Notes: generated by a model not told the origin, from the sequence alone. A DNA stretch of 64,000 bases from Hirundichthys speculiger (GCA_018398805.1 JAGFBZ010000722.1:62001-126000), one strand, 5' to 3'; shown: positions 24,487-64,000, counted from the stretch's first letter. A program made the numbers and translations.

Positions 24487-26569
24487 GTGAGTGAGTAGAC
24501 ACTGGTTGGCTGTTTTGGTTTATTAGTGAACAGCTGTACCACTGGCAGGGACTAAGACATTAATCAACACCTTGGCTATTTCAATTATATAATAGCAAAA
24601 TATAGGCAGATTAGCAATTAGCAATTGTAAAAAAAAAAAAAAAAAAAAAGCAAGTCATATAAAGAAAAAGTATTTGCAATCAGAGGTGTGATAACGTGTT
24701 GCTAATCAGTGAAACGAGAATAAGACAACATATAATACATAATTTACATATTGATACTCTGACTTGCAAAGTCATTCGTCATAAGAAATAGGAAACAAAT
24801 TGAGTGTATTACACCAGGAATGTCAAGAACACTGAAAAACAGGAAAACTGAAGGTGGCAGTGAATGGGGTAGAGGGGCCCACACCGATATTCTTACAGGG
24901 GGCCCCAGAATTCCTAGCAACTGCCCTGCTCCTGTGTGCATGTGTGTGTGTGCACGTGTGTGTGCTCGCCACCTGCAGGAGGCGCCACGCAGAGCAGGTG
25001 CTCTGTCTTTTGGGCAGCAGCTGAAGGCCTTGAGCCTTTGCGTGTGCAGACTCTCGCTTTCAAAGCTGAAATTTACAACCCCGAATCAGAAAGAGCTGGA
25101 CTCATATGAGATGCAGGCTTCCCGGTCTGGTCTGGTCTGGTCCGGTCCAGCTCTGCTTCTGGAATAGATGCGGTCTCCAGGGCAGCATAGACTTCTGCAT
25201 TAATGCCTCCAAGCTTCCCCATACTTTTTTTTTCTAAAATTGAAATAATTTTTTTTCAGGCATTTTTGTTCCTCATAAACTTTTGTACCAAGTCACATTA
25301 AAATAACCTGTTTCAAATCTTCTTTTTCTTTTTCCACCTCCTTGGCTCTAAATCGTTCTCAAACAGCTTTTTTAGTAATATTTTGCAGGACTGAATGCAA
25401 AAATAGATGGATCATAACAAACGAAAATAAAGCTGATGATGGGTAAAAAAAAAGCCTGAAATATTTGACTTGTTCTTTCTGCTCAGGAACAAATGTCAGT
25501 AGGTTTTTAGGAGTCACAGTTTGGTATTTTTTTATTTACATTCCTAACAGCATCACAGCTTTTTCTGATTTAGGGCTGAGAAAGGCTGATTAAAGAAAAG
25601 AAACAACGTACAACTGGAATCACTCACTGCTTCTTTTTTCTCTGCGTCTGATTTATAGCTTCACTTGACAAAAACCCAACAACCTAAAAATACCGCTGCG
25701 TGCACGTGCACGTGTGTGTGTGCGTGTGTTCCTGATATAGCGCCGTGGGAATGAGCCACATTCAGCGCTTGATGGGACTTTAAAGCTCCCTCTGTGTTGT
25801 GGCTGCAGACCAGTGGAGGCCCTGTGGGAAACTGGGAGCTGCCCAGTACAGACGAGGAATTTGCTCAGAGGCACTCCAGCAGCAGATGTTGGCGTGGAGA
25901 GAGACGTTTTTCACACAGATCTCTCGCTTGTTTTCTTTTCTCCAGTTCCTCTGACCTTGCGTCCTCTCCTTTCTTGCTCACCTGTCTCCTTTCCTTATTT
26001 CTCTGTATTTTCTGTACTTCCCTCCTAACTAGTCTCCTCGTTTCCTTTGCTCATCTCCACCCTTCAAATCTCCTTTCATGCCATTTGTTCTCTTCACCAT
26101 TTTTCCCATTTTCTTGTCTCCTCTCTCCTCCCTGGGCCTCCTGTCTCCTTGTCTCCTCTCCTCTCATGCCCTCCTCTCTTCTCTGAGTTGCATGTGTGTT
26201 GTTGAAACAAACACCGCTGTAATCCCAGTGTTCCCTTAAATCCATCCCAGTGGGAAACCCAGTCAGCGTTTCCCCTCTGCAGCGGGTGAAAGGTCAGAGT
26301 GTGAAGGTTAGGATCACTTCCTGCCTGAAGAACTTTGGAGTTTCTGACAGGAAACTGCAGGAAGTCGTTGCCGTCTGCCAGGAACTTGTTGAAAGGGTGT
26401 AAAACTTTAAATTTATGTTTTTGCGCATCTGTGAGTCGTACCCTGCATTTATTTTCCCTCCCAGTTAGACTATAGATGAAAACAAAGGACCTAGCTGCTT
26501 TAGTAAATTAACAGGACTGCACAGACGACGTAGCATGAATCAGCACGTGTCCTTCGTGTCGGACGTTGT
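24487..26569. other. no gene seen
   Basis: A poly-A run (24628-24649), gtgtg-rich patches (24935-24965, 25700-25730) and a CT-rich tract (25920-26180). A + frame over the CT tract is low complexity. Confidence 0.6.
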
Positions 26570-26606
26570 CTCAAACTCCAGACCTGGAGTCCAGTTCTGT
26601 TGATGA
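26570..26606 (-). repeat. left part of a hAT-like repeat D relative, split by an insertion
   Basis: ctcaaactccagacctggag is the edge of the same short repeat that continues at 27312. The 705-bp element between them interrupts it. Confidence 0.5.
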
Positions 26607-27311
26607 TAGGGATGTTCCTGGTGACTAATTTCCCTGTCGACTATACGAAAATTTTAATAAAGACTAGTCAACTAGTCTAAAAAAAAGGAAAACACTCAGA
26701 AAACAGTGAAAATTTAGCACAGTTTATTGAAACATCGAAACAGCAACATTAGCTTCCTGAAGCCTTTACCTTCCACAAAGTTAAGTGGAAGCATATCTTG
26801 CGAAGTCATTATCGTGATGAGCTGCGTTATCCTCTCAGACCGGACGGGAGAACACGTCTCCGGGTAAACAATGTCAAATCGGCCTGAGTGTGGCTAGCAC
26901 CGCTAGCATCAGCAGCCGTCGTCTCGTGCAGATTAACATCCAAATGCTTGAGTCAAATGTGGTTGCGCATTGCTCCAGTCGAGTGATTGTATGCCAGTTG
27001 TTTCTGACACAGTCTACATACTACCTTGTTTTCATTTTCTAGATTAAAGTACCGCCAAACCGCGCTGGTTTTGCGAGACTATCTTCCCACCGTGCTGTTT
27101 TAAAACTCCAGTCTACTCCAGCATTTCCGCGGGGAGGGGGCTGCTGTCTGACGGCTCTGTAGCCCCGACTAGTGGCGGGAGGCTGTATGACAGTTAAACA
27201 GCCTTGTACATGAATAAAACACAAATTGGTTTAAACAACTAATATTTCTGGTGCCGACTAGTAAGTGGGCGGACGTTTAATCGTTTAGATGACTAATCGC
27301 GCGCATCCCTA
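26607..27311 (+). mobile_element. non-autonomous hAT element, TAGGGATG termini
   Basis: Ends TAGGGATG and CATCCCTA. The perfect 8-bp duplication gttgatga lies on both sides (26599-26606 and 27312-27319). Subterminal actagt motifs recur near both ends. It is non-coding and inserted into a copy of repeat D. Confidence 0.9.
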
Positions 27312-27420
27312 GTTGATGACCCGTCCATTTGAATCAGGTGTGCTGAAGCTGGGAACCATCTGAGACCTGCAGGATGGAGGTCCTCCAGGACTGGAGCTGG
27401 TTCTCCCTGGACCTGGAGCT
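27312..27420 (-). repeat. right part of the split repeat D relative
   Basis: Contains ttgaatcaggtgtgctgaag, the reverse complement of the cttcagcacacctgattcaa block in the element at 41990-42146, and ends near aggactggagctgg. Confidence 0.6.
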
Positions 27421-27439
27421 GGACCTTCGTCGTTGTCGT

Positions 27440-27492
27440 TAGGGCTAAAATATCGATATATATCGCAGAATCGATAAAATTGCTCAGCTCTA
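27440..27492 (+). mobile_element. 53-bp micro-copy of hAT MITE family 1
   Basis: Starts TAGGGCT and jumps straight to the right-hand atatcgatatatatcgcaga part, ending CAGCTCTA. It is flanked by a perfect 8-bp duplication gttgtcgt (27432-27439 and 27493-27500). It is an internal-deletion derivative that still shows target duplication. Confidence 0.88.
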
Positions 27493-28358
27493 GTTGTCGT
27501 CTATGCTTGTCCTCTGCCGTTCAGTCTGTAACTACACCATCAAATGCTCGGTAGCGGCGTGGAACGGTCCCTGATGTTTACATCCCGTATTCGTCTCAGC
27601 CGTAGGGACGGAGCAGATAAAATGTTTCTTAGGTGAGTTGGAGCTGGTAAATGTCGAGCATCAATCATTTTTAGTGACACCCCAGCAATCTGTCTTTGTA
27701 ACCAGCTTGAAAACGATGAAGACGAGGTTGTAGCAGGTAAAACATACCGCAGACCGATCGTATTTGTTGTGCTGTGCGTCCACCGACGTTCGCGGACAGT
27801 TGCATGTCCATGTACAGCATCGCTTACAGCGCAGACGTCGGCGCTACTGCTCAGATACACCGTCCGGCTCTAGAAATGATGAATTTAACTGGGGAGATGG
27901 GATTAGCACAGACTGTAAAGGCCTGTACTCTGAACTGAGACAGGTAACAGGTAACGAGACGGACGGAGCCTCCCCTCCATCTCCTACCTTGATTTGTCCG
28001 TGTTTTGGTTCATGGTCTCGATGCTTGATATTACAGACGAACCGAACCGATGCACCTGGAAGTCGTGGGTGCAAATCTAACAACTTGTGGAACAACTTGT
28101 GGATGGGTGAACGGATGAAAGTGGAGAATAAACGGGCTTTAATGGGGCAGAACTCGCACTCGTCCCGGGGATTGCAGACACCTCGTTGTGACGATCACCA
28201 CTGGTGATCTGTTGCTGAACTGATGGAAGCGTAGCCTGGAATTTCTTCTGAGGTTCAGATTGTCGATATTCTTGCGCTAAATCGGCGCCCTCTAACTCCG
28301 ACGACCGGTGCTGCCACCCAGTGGATGCCATTTTTACGCTACTTGGGGTTTCCCTATT
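27493..28358. other. no gene seen
   Basis: Unrecognised DNA. A 147-codon frame on + has no recognisable domain. Confidence 0.5.
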
Positions 28359-28661
28359 TTAATTACCTCCACCAAAGAGGTTATGTTTTTGTCTATCTGT
28401 CTATTTGTCTGTCTGTCTGTGTACAAGATAACTCAAAAAGTTATGGATGGATTTTGATGAAATTTTCAGGAGCTGTCAGAACTGTGAAAAGGGCGAACTG
28501 ATTTCATTTTGAGATCCAGAAGAAATCCTGGATTCTGGATCACTTTCAAATTTTCGATAACATCGCGATCAATGGGGCCAAAGATTTTTTTCTCAATATC
28601 TGTGTTAATTGTTGCCCAAAACTCATGAAATTTGACTCTGGGATTGACAATGGGAACCTCT
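28359..28661 (+). repeat. dispersed repeat B, copy 2, left part
   Basis: Starts ttaattacctccaccaaaga with a gtctatctgtctgtc run, then matches 5810-6092 up to tgacaatgggaac. Interrupted here by a hAT element and resumed at 29253. Confidence 0.75.
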
Positions 28662-29252
28662 TAGGGATGCACATGGTTAAACGTTTAACCGTTAACCGAT
28701 AACATTAACTCTAACCGATTAATACTAACGGTCAATTTTGTTTTTAAGCTACGTAATTCAATCAACTCATGGGGGCGTCGACAGGTGCAACAGGCCTCTG
28801 ATTGGTCAATTCTACATCCGCGTAGAAAAGAGCGCGTCATCGAAAAAATGAGGAAGTACCCACATCTGTACGATTCTCGTTCTCCACACATATTCTAATA
28901 ATTATCTAGTAATGTGGGTCTGGATACGGCCGAGATGGTGAGGAAGTGGAAAAATGCAAGAGATAAGTTTAGTAAGTTTAGCTAGTTCGTGATTGTCGCT
29001 CTTGCGTTGTGGCGTGGAATAACATAGCGGAGACTGCGCTAGTATAAATCAAAAGTGACGGCGGCATCTCTGCGACAAGCTGACGGCGACACATTGCCAC
29101 GAGAGTATATACGGGGAAGTGTCCGCATGCGTCCATGACAACGCGCGCAACATCGCGGCAGCCAACCCTCCCGGACTTATCGGTTAACGGTTATTAATCG
29201 TTAAAGGGCGTCGGTTAACAGTCATAAAAAAAATCCAAAATGTGCATCCCTA
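28662..29252 (+). mobile_element. non-autonomous hAT element, TAGGGATGCACAT termini
   Basis: Perfect 13-bp ends TAGGGATGCACAT and ATGTGCATCCCTA. The perfect 8-bp duplication gaacctct lies on both sides (28654-28661 and 29253-29260). The uninterrupted repeat at 5810-6092 shows the target before insertion. Subterminal gttaaccg motifs recur at both ends. It is non-coding. Confidence 0.95.
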
Positions 29253-29398
29253 GAACCTCTATCAAATTTTAAAGGCTGATCCGGATCTGATCCAGAATGC
29301 GGATTTTATCGCAATCTGTAAATCGGTATATGGGGGAACTATTGTGCTTGGCGGAGGATGCGCTCTTTTAGCTCTTTTAGAGTGCTTTTCTAGTTTTG
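29253..29398 (+). repeat. dispersed repeat B, copy 2, right part
   Basis: Continues from atcaaattttaaaggctgat to gagtgcttttctagttttg, collinear with the end of copy 1. Confidence 0.75.
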
Positions 29399-30016
29399 TA
29401 TTGTGACATTTTCGGACATTAGGCCAGTGTAGGACCTTTCAGATTGGGTAATCTTGTCAGAACACCGGGTCCAGTTCTAGAAACTACCAGCACAGCAGCT
29501 CTTTTTTTCTGCCATGGCTTCTATCCCGCAGCTGGTTTTAGAAGAGTGGAGTTAGACTCTTGACTCCACCCAACTCTTGTGGAGGGTGTGCCTTATTTGA
29601 GATCCATCCTATATATTTATGCTTACGTGTAAACGTGCATGTGGGCACAAATTGCATTCAGGACGGAGCCTTACAGCTTTCCCACAGTTGGCTCGTTCAG
29701 CCCCGGCTGTGTTCAGCCACTCACACAGGGTGTTGCTCCATCTTTGATTCGAGCTGGACCAGGCTACTAAAAGCCCAGACCACAGATAAGAAAGCTGAAG
29801 CAATGTAACAGCCAGCCAATACTGCATTGTGAATTCCCCTGTTTTTTTTTTTTTCAACCTCTGAAAGCAAACCTCAACAACTATTCAATATATTAGCAAC
29901 ATTTCATCAGGGCTTAAAGGTTTGTCTGTGTTGTAATGGCGACGCTGCTGTTGTGCTACTGATGCTTCATTCATTAGCAAAGGGAATCTGTTGATAGCAA
30001 AGATGAAAAAAAAATG
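29399..30016. other. no gene seen
   Basis: Unrecognised sequence with a T run near 29841. Confidence 0.6.
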
Positions 30017-30024
30017 ATCTGATA

Positions 30025-30436
30025 TAGGGCTGTAGCGATACACTAATCTCGCGATACGACATGATACACAATATTCGGCTCACGATACGATATATATTGA
30101 TATTCATCTTACAATACATTTACATAATTTTACGGAAGATTTTAAAGGGACAAAGTGATTTTGGTGACATCTTGTGAGTGTTCCAATGACTTTGTTTGAA
30201 TTAATTGAACTGAAAGCATCAATTACACATTATATGGCTGACAGGCACCTTACAAATGCTGAACAACATGAATAAAAGATTTGTTGAGAAAAATAGTTTC
30301 ATTTATTTAAACAGTGCAAATTGTTGCTTGCAAGCTTTTAAAGGTGGGACACGGGGGTTTTGAAAGAAGCTTAGAATATCGATACTCGCTAAAATATCGA
30401 TATATATCGCAGGATCGATAAAATCTTTCAGCTCTA
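30025..30436 (+). mobile_element. hAT-type MITE, family 1, full copy
   Basis: Ends TAGGGCTG and CAGCTCTA, flanked by atctgata (30017-30024) and atctgaca (30437-30444). The interior is closely similar to 796-1233, including the block with ttggtgacatcttgtgagtg. It is non-coding. Confidence 0.9.
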
Positions 30437-30659
30437 ATCTGACAAAACCCTGCAGCTTAAAGACTCACTGACATATTTTCAGACCTCAAGCAAAGTCACA
30501 AGATTGTGTTCCTTCATATTTTCTGATTTTACTGTCACATTAGACAACCAGATATGTTCCCCATCAAAAAAACGGTATTTGTTTTACCCCTCATGATGCG
30601 TGCTCTGCATAGCTGTGAAGATCTGTAAACCCTGGCAATAAATAACCAACTGCAGCAAC

Positions 30660-31800
30660 AAGAGCAGAATTTATCGCGTCACTCCCGGAGATTAAAATGA
30701 AGGAGACGAGAAGAGGGAGTCGCGGTTAATACGACGGAGAGCGGGGGGGGGGGGGGGGGGGGACGGAAAATAGCGGCATGATGGAGTACAAGGGAGTGAA
30801 GTAAAGGCAGAGAAAAAAGAGGAGGGAGAAGGAGTGAAGGAGGGGAGGATGATTGCCTGGTTTCAGTCTGACAGACAGGAGGAGTGCGGCTGCAGCAGCA
30901 GAGTAATTACTGTTTACTTTGGACCTGCAGCACTTACGCTCCATCACTGTGACCTGCTGCCTCAGCTCAAACAGAGAACGGGCCGACAGGCCCGACTCCG
31001 CCTGCAGACCCGCTCCCGCCGGGTGTTTTCACCTCAGAGGTCGCTGGATCCACGCAGGCGGACGTGAGCGTTCCCAGACACGTGGACGTGAGGCCTGAAC
31101 GTGGCTCCTGACGGCAGAGACGGCATCGTGTCCTTATAGTAACCAACTCTGACGCAGAGTTCGCCGATGCAAACCCGTGAGCAGCATCAGAAGCGAAAAG
31201 AGCGAGTGGATCTGAGGAGCGGCGTGACGGGAATTCTCCTTCCGTTCTCAAGAAGAAGAGCTTCGTTTGTTGGTCTGCGTCGAACCTGCAGCCGCGTGGA
31301 GACGGGGGATCGTTGCAGCGCGCAGCTGCAATCAAAGAGCTGCTGTCACACACACACACACACACACCCCAACACACACAGCCCGTCCTCCAGTCTAAAT
31401 GACAGGCCCGACTAACCACAGGGATCTAATTGTAGCGCCGCTCCTCGCTGTTTGTGTGTCTAGGGTGTTTTTCGGTGTTTCCATGAGGGTGTGTGAATTT
31501 CTGCTCTCTAATCTTGCGTGTGCGTGCGTGCATGTGTGTGTGTTGGCTGGCTGTATATCCCCAGAGGGGTCCGAGGGGGTTCGAGGGGGTCCAGAGGGGG
31601 TCCAGAGGGGCGACGTCTCCCCAGGAATGGAAAAGCGCTCTCGCTGAGGCTCTGGGTTCATCTGCGGGAGAGGAGGAGGAGGAAGAGGAGGGACAGGAGG
31701 GGGAGGCAGCAGGGACAGGAACACCGGATGCGATCGATCAGATAATTGATCAGCATCATCTGTTGCTCTGATATCCGGAGCAGAGCCGACATGTCTCATT
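30660..31800 (+). promoter_or_regulatory. raph1: CpG- and purine-rich stretch, candidate main raph1 promoter and untranslated exon
   Basis: The stretch is CpG-dense between about 30.9 and 31.35 kb, then purine-rich with gaggagg repeats near 31.67-31.71 kb. It contains a run of about 18 G (near 30745-30762) and a CA repeat (31346-31380). It sits 4-5 kb upstream of the raph1 start codon and is free of recognised transposons. No coding exon was recognised. The call rests on composition and location only. Confidence 0.3.
31346..31380. repeat. (CA)n microsatellite
   Basis: CA dinucleotide run with one small interruption, inside the CpG-rich candidate promoter. Confidence 0.95.
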
Positions 31801-32523
31801 TCTCTAATCTGTGTCCTGTCCTTATTTCCTCAGTCCTCATCTCCTCTGTCCTCCTGCTCATGATCCCAGAAACATTCAGATTCAAATGTAAACGCCTACA
31901 TGTACGTATAGATCTACATGTTACTACAGAAGCCCAGAGAGGACAAATAACCATGTTAGGACTGTCATTTCTCTAAGAGAGAGAGAGAGAAAGAAACATT
32001 CAAGATGACACATGAATCATTGAATGAACCTCAAAAATGATGAGGATTAATGTAGATGTGATGTTTGACTGCACTCTTCGGTATTTCAGTCTTCTCATCA
32101 AAGATGAGGCAAGAAAACGAAAATCCGAACAAATATGTTTCCAGGTACTTGAGTATTTGGGTCCAGGTCTGATATCATTTAGCTTTTACAGTAGTAGAAT
32201 TATAGATTTATATCAATCCACTTATTATTTTAGTCGTGCATTTCTTTTCCTATTTTATTTAATCTTTTAAGGCCACTCTATGCAGCAGTACCACTTCTAA
32301 CCACATGAGGGGGCTGCATCAAATGAAAGTTTATGTGTTGGCTCCTGGCATAACACACAACAAAGTGAACCTTACTGGCACAAAGTGGTATTACAGGATG
32401 TCCCAGAGCATCTCCACTGGTCCCATGTGGTTAGCGTATTTGCAATTTAACAATTTAGATGCATTCATTTAACAAACAGGAGCCTCAGTAGCAGGTGGGC
32501 GAACCGTACACAGCTACAACAGC

Positions 32524-32637
32524 CTGGCTCCTCCTCCTCCTACTGGTCACCATTCTGGCTCCCCCTACTACTGGTCACCAGTCTGGCTCCTCCTCCTCCT
32601 ACTGGTCACCATTCTGGCTCCTCCTCCTTAATCTGGA
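32524..32637. repeat. short minisatellite, unit of about 36 bp, three copies
   Basis: Repeats of ctggctcctcctcctcctac followed by tggtcaccattctgg-like sequence, with small differences between copies. Confidence 0.8.
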
Positions 32638-34242
32638 CTCATCACTGGACAGTTTTGGTCCGCGGCACCTGATTGTCAGCGCCTGGGGATACCAGAAGCT
32701 CAAAACAAGAATCAATAGCAACAGCAAAAGAGAACAGTCTTCATTAATGATTTTAAAAGTCCTGAAGTAGGAGCAGTGGAGCGGAAGCTCAAAAGCTCGA
32801 TTGCAGTGAGTTTGAAGTCTTGTTTGGACACCTCTAGGAGCAGTTGATGCTCCGGTTGGAGCAGCTCGGTCAGTTGAGGAGATGCTTTGGTGTCAGAAGC
32901 CATTGCAGAGCACTCAGCTCTGGAGGGATGTGGTTCTTCTTCCTCTTCCTGGTTCAAGAGAGCGCCACCGATGGGCCCAAAGTGTGCCAGTGTGCCACGC
33001 ATCGCTCTCTCCGGGGCTTCAACTTTCACCTCAGCTGAGAAAAACAGATTAAATCTGTCCAGCTAATTTATAATATCAAAGTTCATGCCAAGACTCTTGA
33101 CTGACGAATGCACGGGAGGAGACTCTGGAGGGGCCCGTTCGGGATCAGGGGGCTTTTATTGTTTCAATCCTGTAAACGCTTTGTTTTTGCACCAGCTGAA
33201 TGAAATAAAACTTGATTGGTTGGAGTTTCCTGCTGCTGAGTAACTGTGTAAAGAGCGGCATTGTCTTCATTCATCCCTGGTGCCGACCAGCTTCAGGCCC
33301 AGTCCCGTCTTCAGGTCAGTAATCCCGGTCACGGTGATCGGTCCCGGCGGTGGGGAATTGGACAGCTGCTGCGCGGCTGCTCTGATTCTCCGTATTTACA
33401 TTACTGTGTGCAGGGGAGGACGGTTATTTCCACCGTTAATCACAGCTACACTCCCTCCCAGGATGGGTTGACCCGATCTTGTGGGCACACAAACAGTTTT
33501 ATTGCAGACGCTGCACCCATCTTGCACGACCTTTCCCCCCCAATCGCTCTCGGATTCTTTTGCAATGAAAAAAATGTGTATGAAGATTATTTTTAGGCCG
33601 AACAAACGCCTCCGACTCCTTCTGTAAACGGAGGCCAAACGGTTGAGGAGCGACGAAGATTCTTGACCCTGTTGACATCGAGGTTCTCTTGAATTTCTGA
33701 AGATGTCCAGTAAACACTTAGACGAGAATGTTTTATTACTTTGACAAGATGAAGATGCTCAACACACGTCATCCTATTATAATAACATTAAACATCTGCT
33801 GCGTGTTTGTTGGATGAGGCAGCATTTATCTCCGCTCAATTCGCAGATGTTTTCATCCAAAGCAACAGCGCTGACGCTAAGAGACGAGCTGATGAAACTT
33901 GGACCACGCTTGGCTGCACGTCACATGACAAAGTTCGGCCCAGTTCGTGAACTTTGAGACACGTGGCCACTTGCCAGTGCTGTAACTGAGGCATAGGCAC
34001 TAGAACTGGGCTCAGGTTGGGCCCAAATGTGTCTGCTGCTGTTCCACCGTAGTGGAACCACACATGAGGACAGTCTGGACTGGGACCAGCTTCCAGGGAT
34101 GGGCCCAGTAAACCCGCCTTAAAACCCAGAAGTCTTTAGGCAGCTTTAGTGACTTGTATTTGGTTCAGGCAGTCATGAGTAGCTGGACGGTCATCTACAG
34201 CATCCCCCTATTCAGGGGGCTGCTGTCCTGCACGTTCTCGAT

Positions 34243-34315
34243 TAATTCAATTCAATTCTATTTTATTTGTATAGCGTCTGTTACAATGTCAATTGTCTGC
34301 TCGGAGAGCAGAGCA
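34243..34315 (-). repeat. LINE 3'-end fragment
   Basis: Holds attcaattcaattctatttt followed by atttgtatagcg, a block common at the 3' ends of fish non-LTR elements. No coding part is attached. Confidence 0.4.
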
Positions 34316-35675
34316 GTAGTGGAGGTGACAACCATCGTCTGGACCGCCAGCTGGGTGACATACTGGCACCATTTACACCGCACGCCTCAGGTGACCCAGT
34401 TCAGATTGGGTTTTTTTTCTCCCTCTTCCATGTGGCGCTGATTAGATATGACCCATGGAAGTGTAAGCAGTAAAAGAAAAAACAAATTTTTTCCAGATTG
34501 GTTTCAGTCCCATTCATATGTGGAAATAAATGTGACATTAAAAGAACACAGACACCTGCATCTAAGACGGATCAGGATTTTTGATCGGTCTAGCAAATAG
34601 CATAAAGGTAGACGTATTCCATGCTCACATCTTCCTTGAGACACTTGTAACATGCGAAGGCGCTGCGTCTGCTAAGCCTCCGACAATCTTGAACCCTGTT
34701 CCACCTTCACAGGTTCGTCTGAACCGACACAGCAGCGCTCATCACCACGGAGACCCAGGCTACGACAAGGCTCTCTTATTTCTTCTTTGCTCTAAAATAA
34801 GCCTAATCTTTTGAAGAATACTTCACAAAGCAATGCCTTGAATTAGACCTTCCATTTAAAATGTGTTAATTCCACCTTTCAGAGCTCAGAATAAAGGCAG
34901 GTTTTCTTCTCCTCGTGTCTGACTTGTTCAGGGTCGGTAACCGCCGCCGTGTACAGCGTTTCCCCAACGGCGTGAAAGACCATATTTGATAAGGGTTGCT
35001 TTTAGAGGTTTGATGTAACTCAGGACAGCAATTGTATAAAGTGAATAAATTGGAGCTGGGCATCAACGTGCAGCGCAACTGCAGCCACCACCTGATTCAT
35101 TGATGTGAAATGCAACGTAACACAGACCTGGAAGGACAATCAATCAGGACCCCCGGGTTTCTCTCAGAGGGATGTTGATCTCATGGTGGATAGTCTGATC
35201 AGCTGATCCCTTCTGTCATAGAGGCTCAGACTGTGAGGTTAACTCCAGACAACAGAGACGGCAGTTATTCAGAGTTGGGCAGGATGTGGAAATACTCTCA
35301 AGAGAGTAAGAAGACAAAAGTAAAGACTCATGGACAATGAAAGCAGCAGCCTCTTGTGAAAACTGTCAAATTGATACTTTATTCTTGTAAAAATCCAGAA
35401 AGGAAGCTTCTTGTCACATGTGGATTTTCACTACCTGTATTTGAGATTTTCCTTTGAGTTAACCCACCATTTTCTGATTTTTATGCATTTATTGAATTAT
35501 TCATAACAGTTTAAAAAAAAATGTACTTTTTCCCATAATTTCAGTCCTTAGTCTTAATCGCTGAAACATGAACATGCTGTGAAGCTGTGTTGCAGTACAG
35601 GCGTCTGTCCACCAGATGGCGATGAGGGCTCACGCTGACTGTCTCCCTGTTTTTCTCCCTGTTCTTCCTCTCCAG

Positions 35676-64000
<28,325 letters not shown>

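Larger units (their letters stand above)
31801..35675. other. probable 5' intron or upstream region of raph1
   Basis: No coding exon recognised apart from the minisatellite and LINE fragment listed. If transcription starts at about 31 kb this is the first intron. Confidence 0.5.

Noticed and set aside
25794..26186. 130-codon Ser/Leu-rich + frame
   Set aside because: Low-complexity translation of a CT-rich tract.
27764..28207. 147-codon + frame
   Set aside because: No recognisable domain and no splice sites linking it to anything.
31346..31380. Regular CA and GT arrays as CRISPR-like repeats
   Set aside because: They are dinucleotide microsatellites without spacers.
30967..31419. 150-codon minus-strand frame in the CpG-rich stretch
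   Set aside because: GC-rich DNA has few stops; includes the CA repeat and no domain.

Overview
The window looks like a teleost fish genome. It carries the 5' part of one protein-coding gene on the + strand, split into many small exons with GT/AG introns, inside DNA crowded with fish-type transposons: non-autonomous hAT elements with 8-bp target duplications, Tc1-like and Tigger-like elements with TA duplications, an L2-like LINE, a tRNA-headed SINE and a Gmr1-type Ty3 retrotransposon. There are no operons or other prokaryotic features.

Region 1 to about 30.6 kb: no host gene is recognised. It holds transposon remnants, including two THAP-domain fragments, an exon-like piece resembling proteins linked to YqaJ/SWIM domains, a 5'-truncated LINE, a SINE, many short hAT elements, an array of a 15-bp unit (15.4-16.8 kb) open on both strands, and a hAT-like transposase start split over two exons with another hAT element in its intron. 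Nested insertions give relative ages in several places.

Region 30.7-31.8 kb: a CpG-rich, purine-rich stretch that may be the main promoter and untranslated first exon of the gene downstream. This is inference.

Region 35.7-64.0 kb: raph1 (lamellipodin; Ras-association and PH domain protein). Twelve coding exons join in one frame to give the first 467 codons: two N-terminal talin-binding-type segments, a Gly/Ser linker, a coiled coil, the Ras-association domain, and the start of the linker to the PH domain. The gene leaves the window on the right. Exon 7 (25 codons, phase 0-0) looks like a cassette exon. A CpG-rich block at about 52.5-53.3 kb, just before the coiled-coil exon, ends in an ATG-bearing piece with a donor site that would splice in frame. 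It is a candidate second promoter for a short RA-PH isoform.

The introns have been enlarged by transposons: a hAT element (37.7-38.7 kb), a small hAT MITE inside a Tc1 relic (42 kb), a Tigger-like element (43.4-44.1 kb), Harbinger-like repeats (46.0-46.9 and 49.8-50.7 kb), an AT-rich foldback element (51.6-52.5 kb), the antisense Gmr1-type element (54.2-58.2 kb), a full-length Tc1-like element (59.9-61.5 kb) and a Tigger relic (61.7-62.3 kb). All assignments come from reading the sequence; no database search was run.
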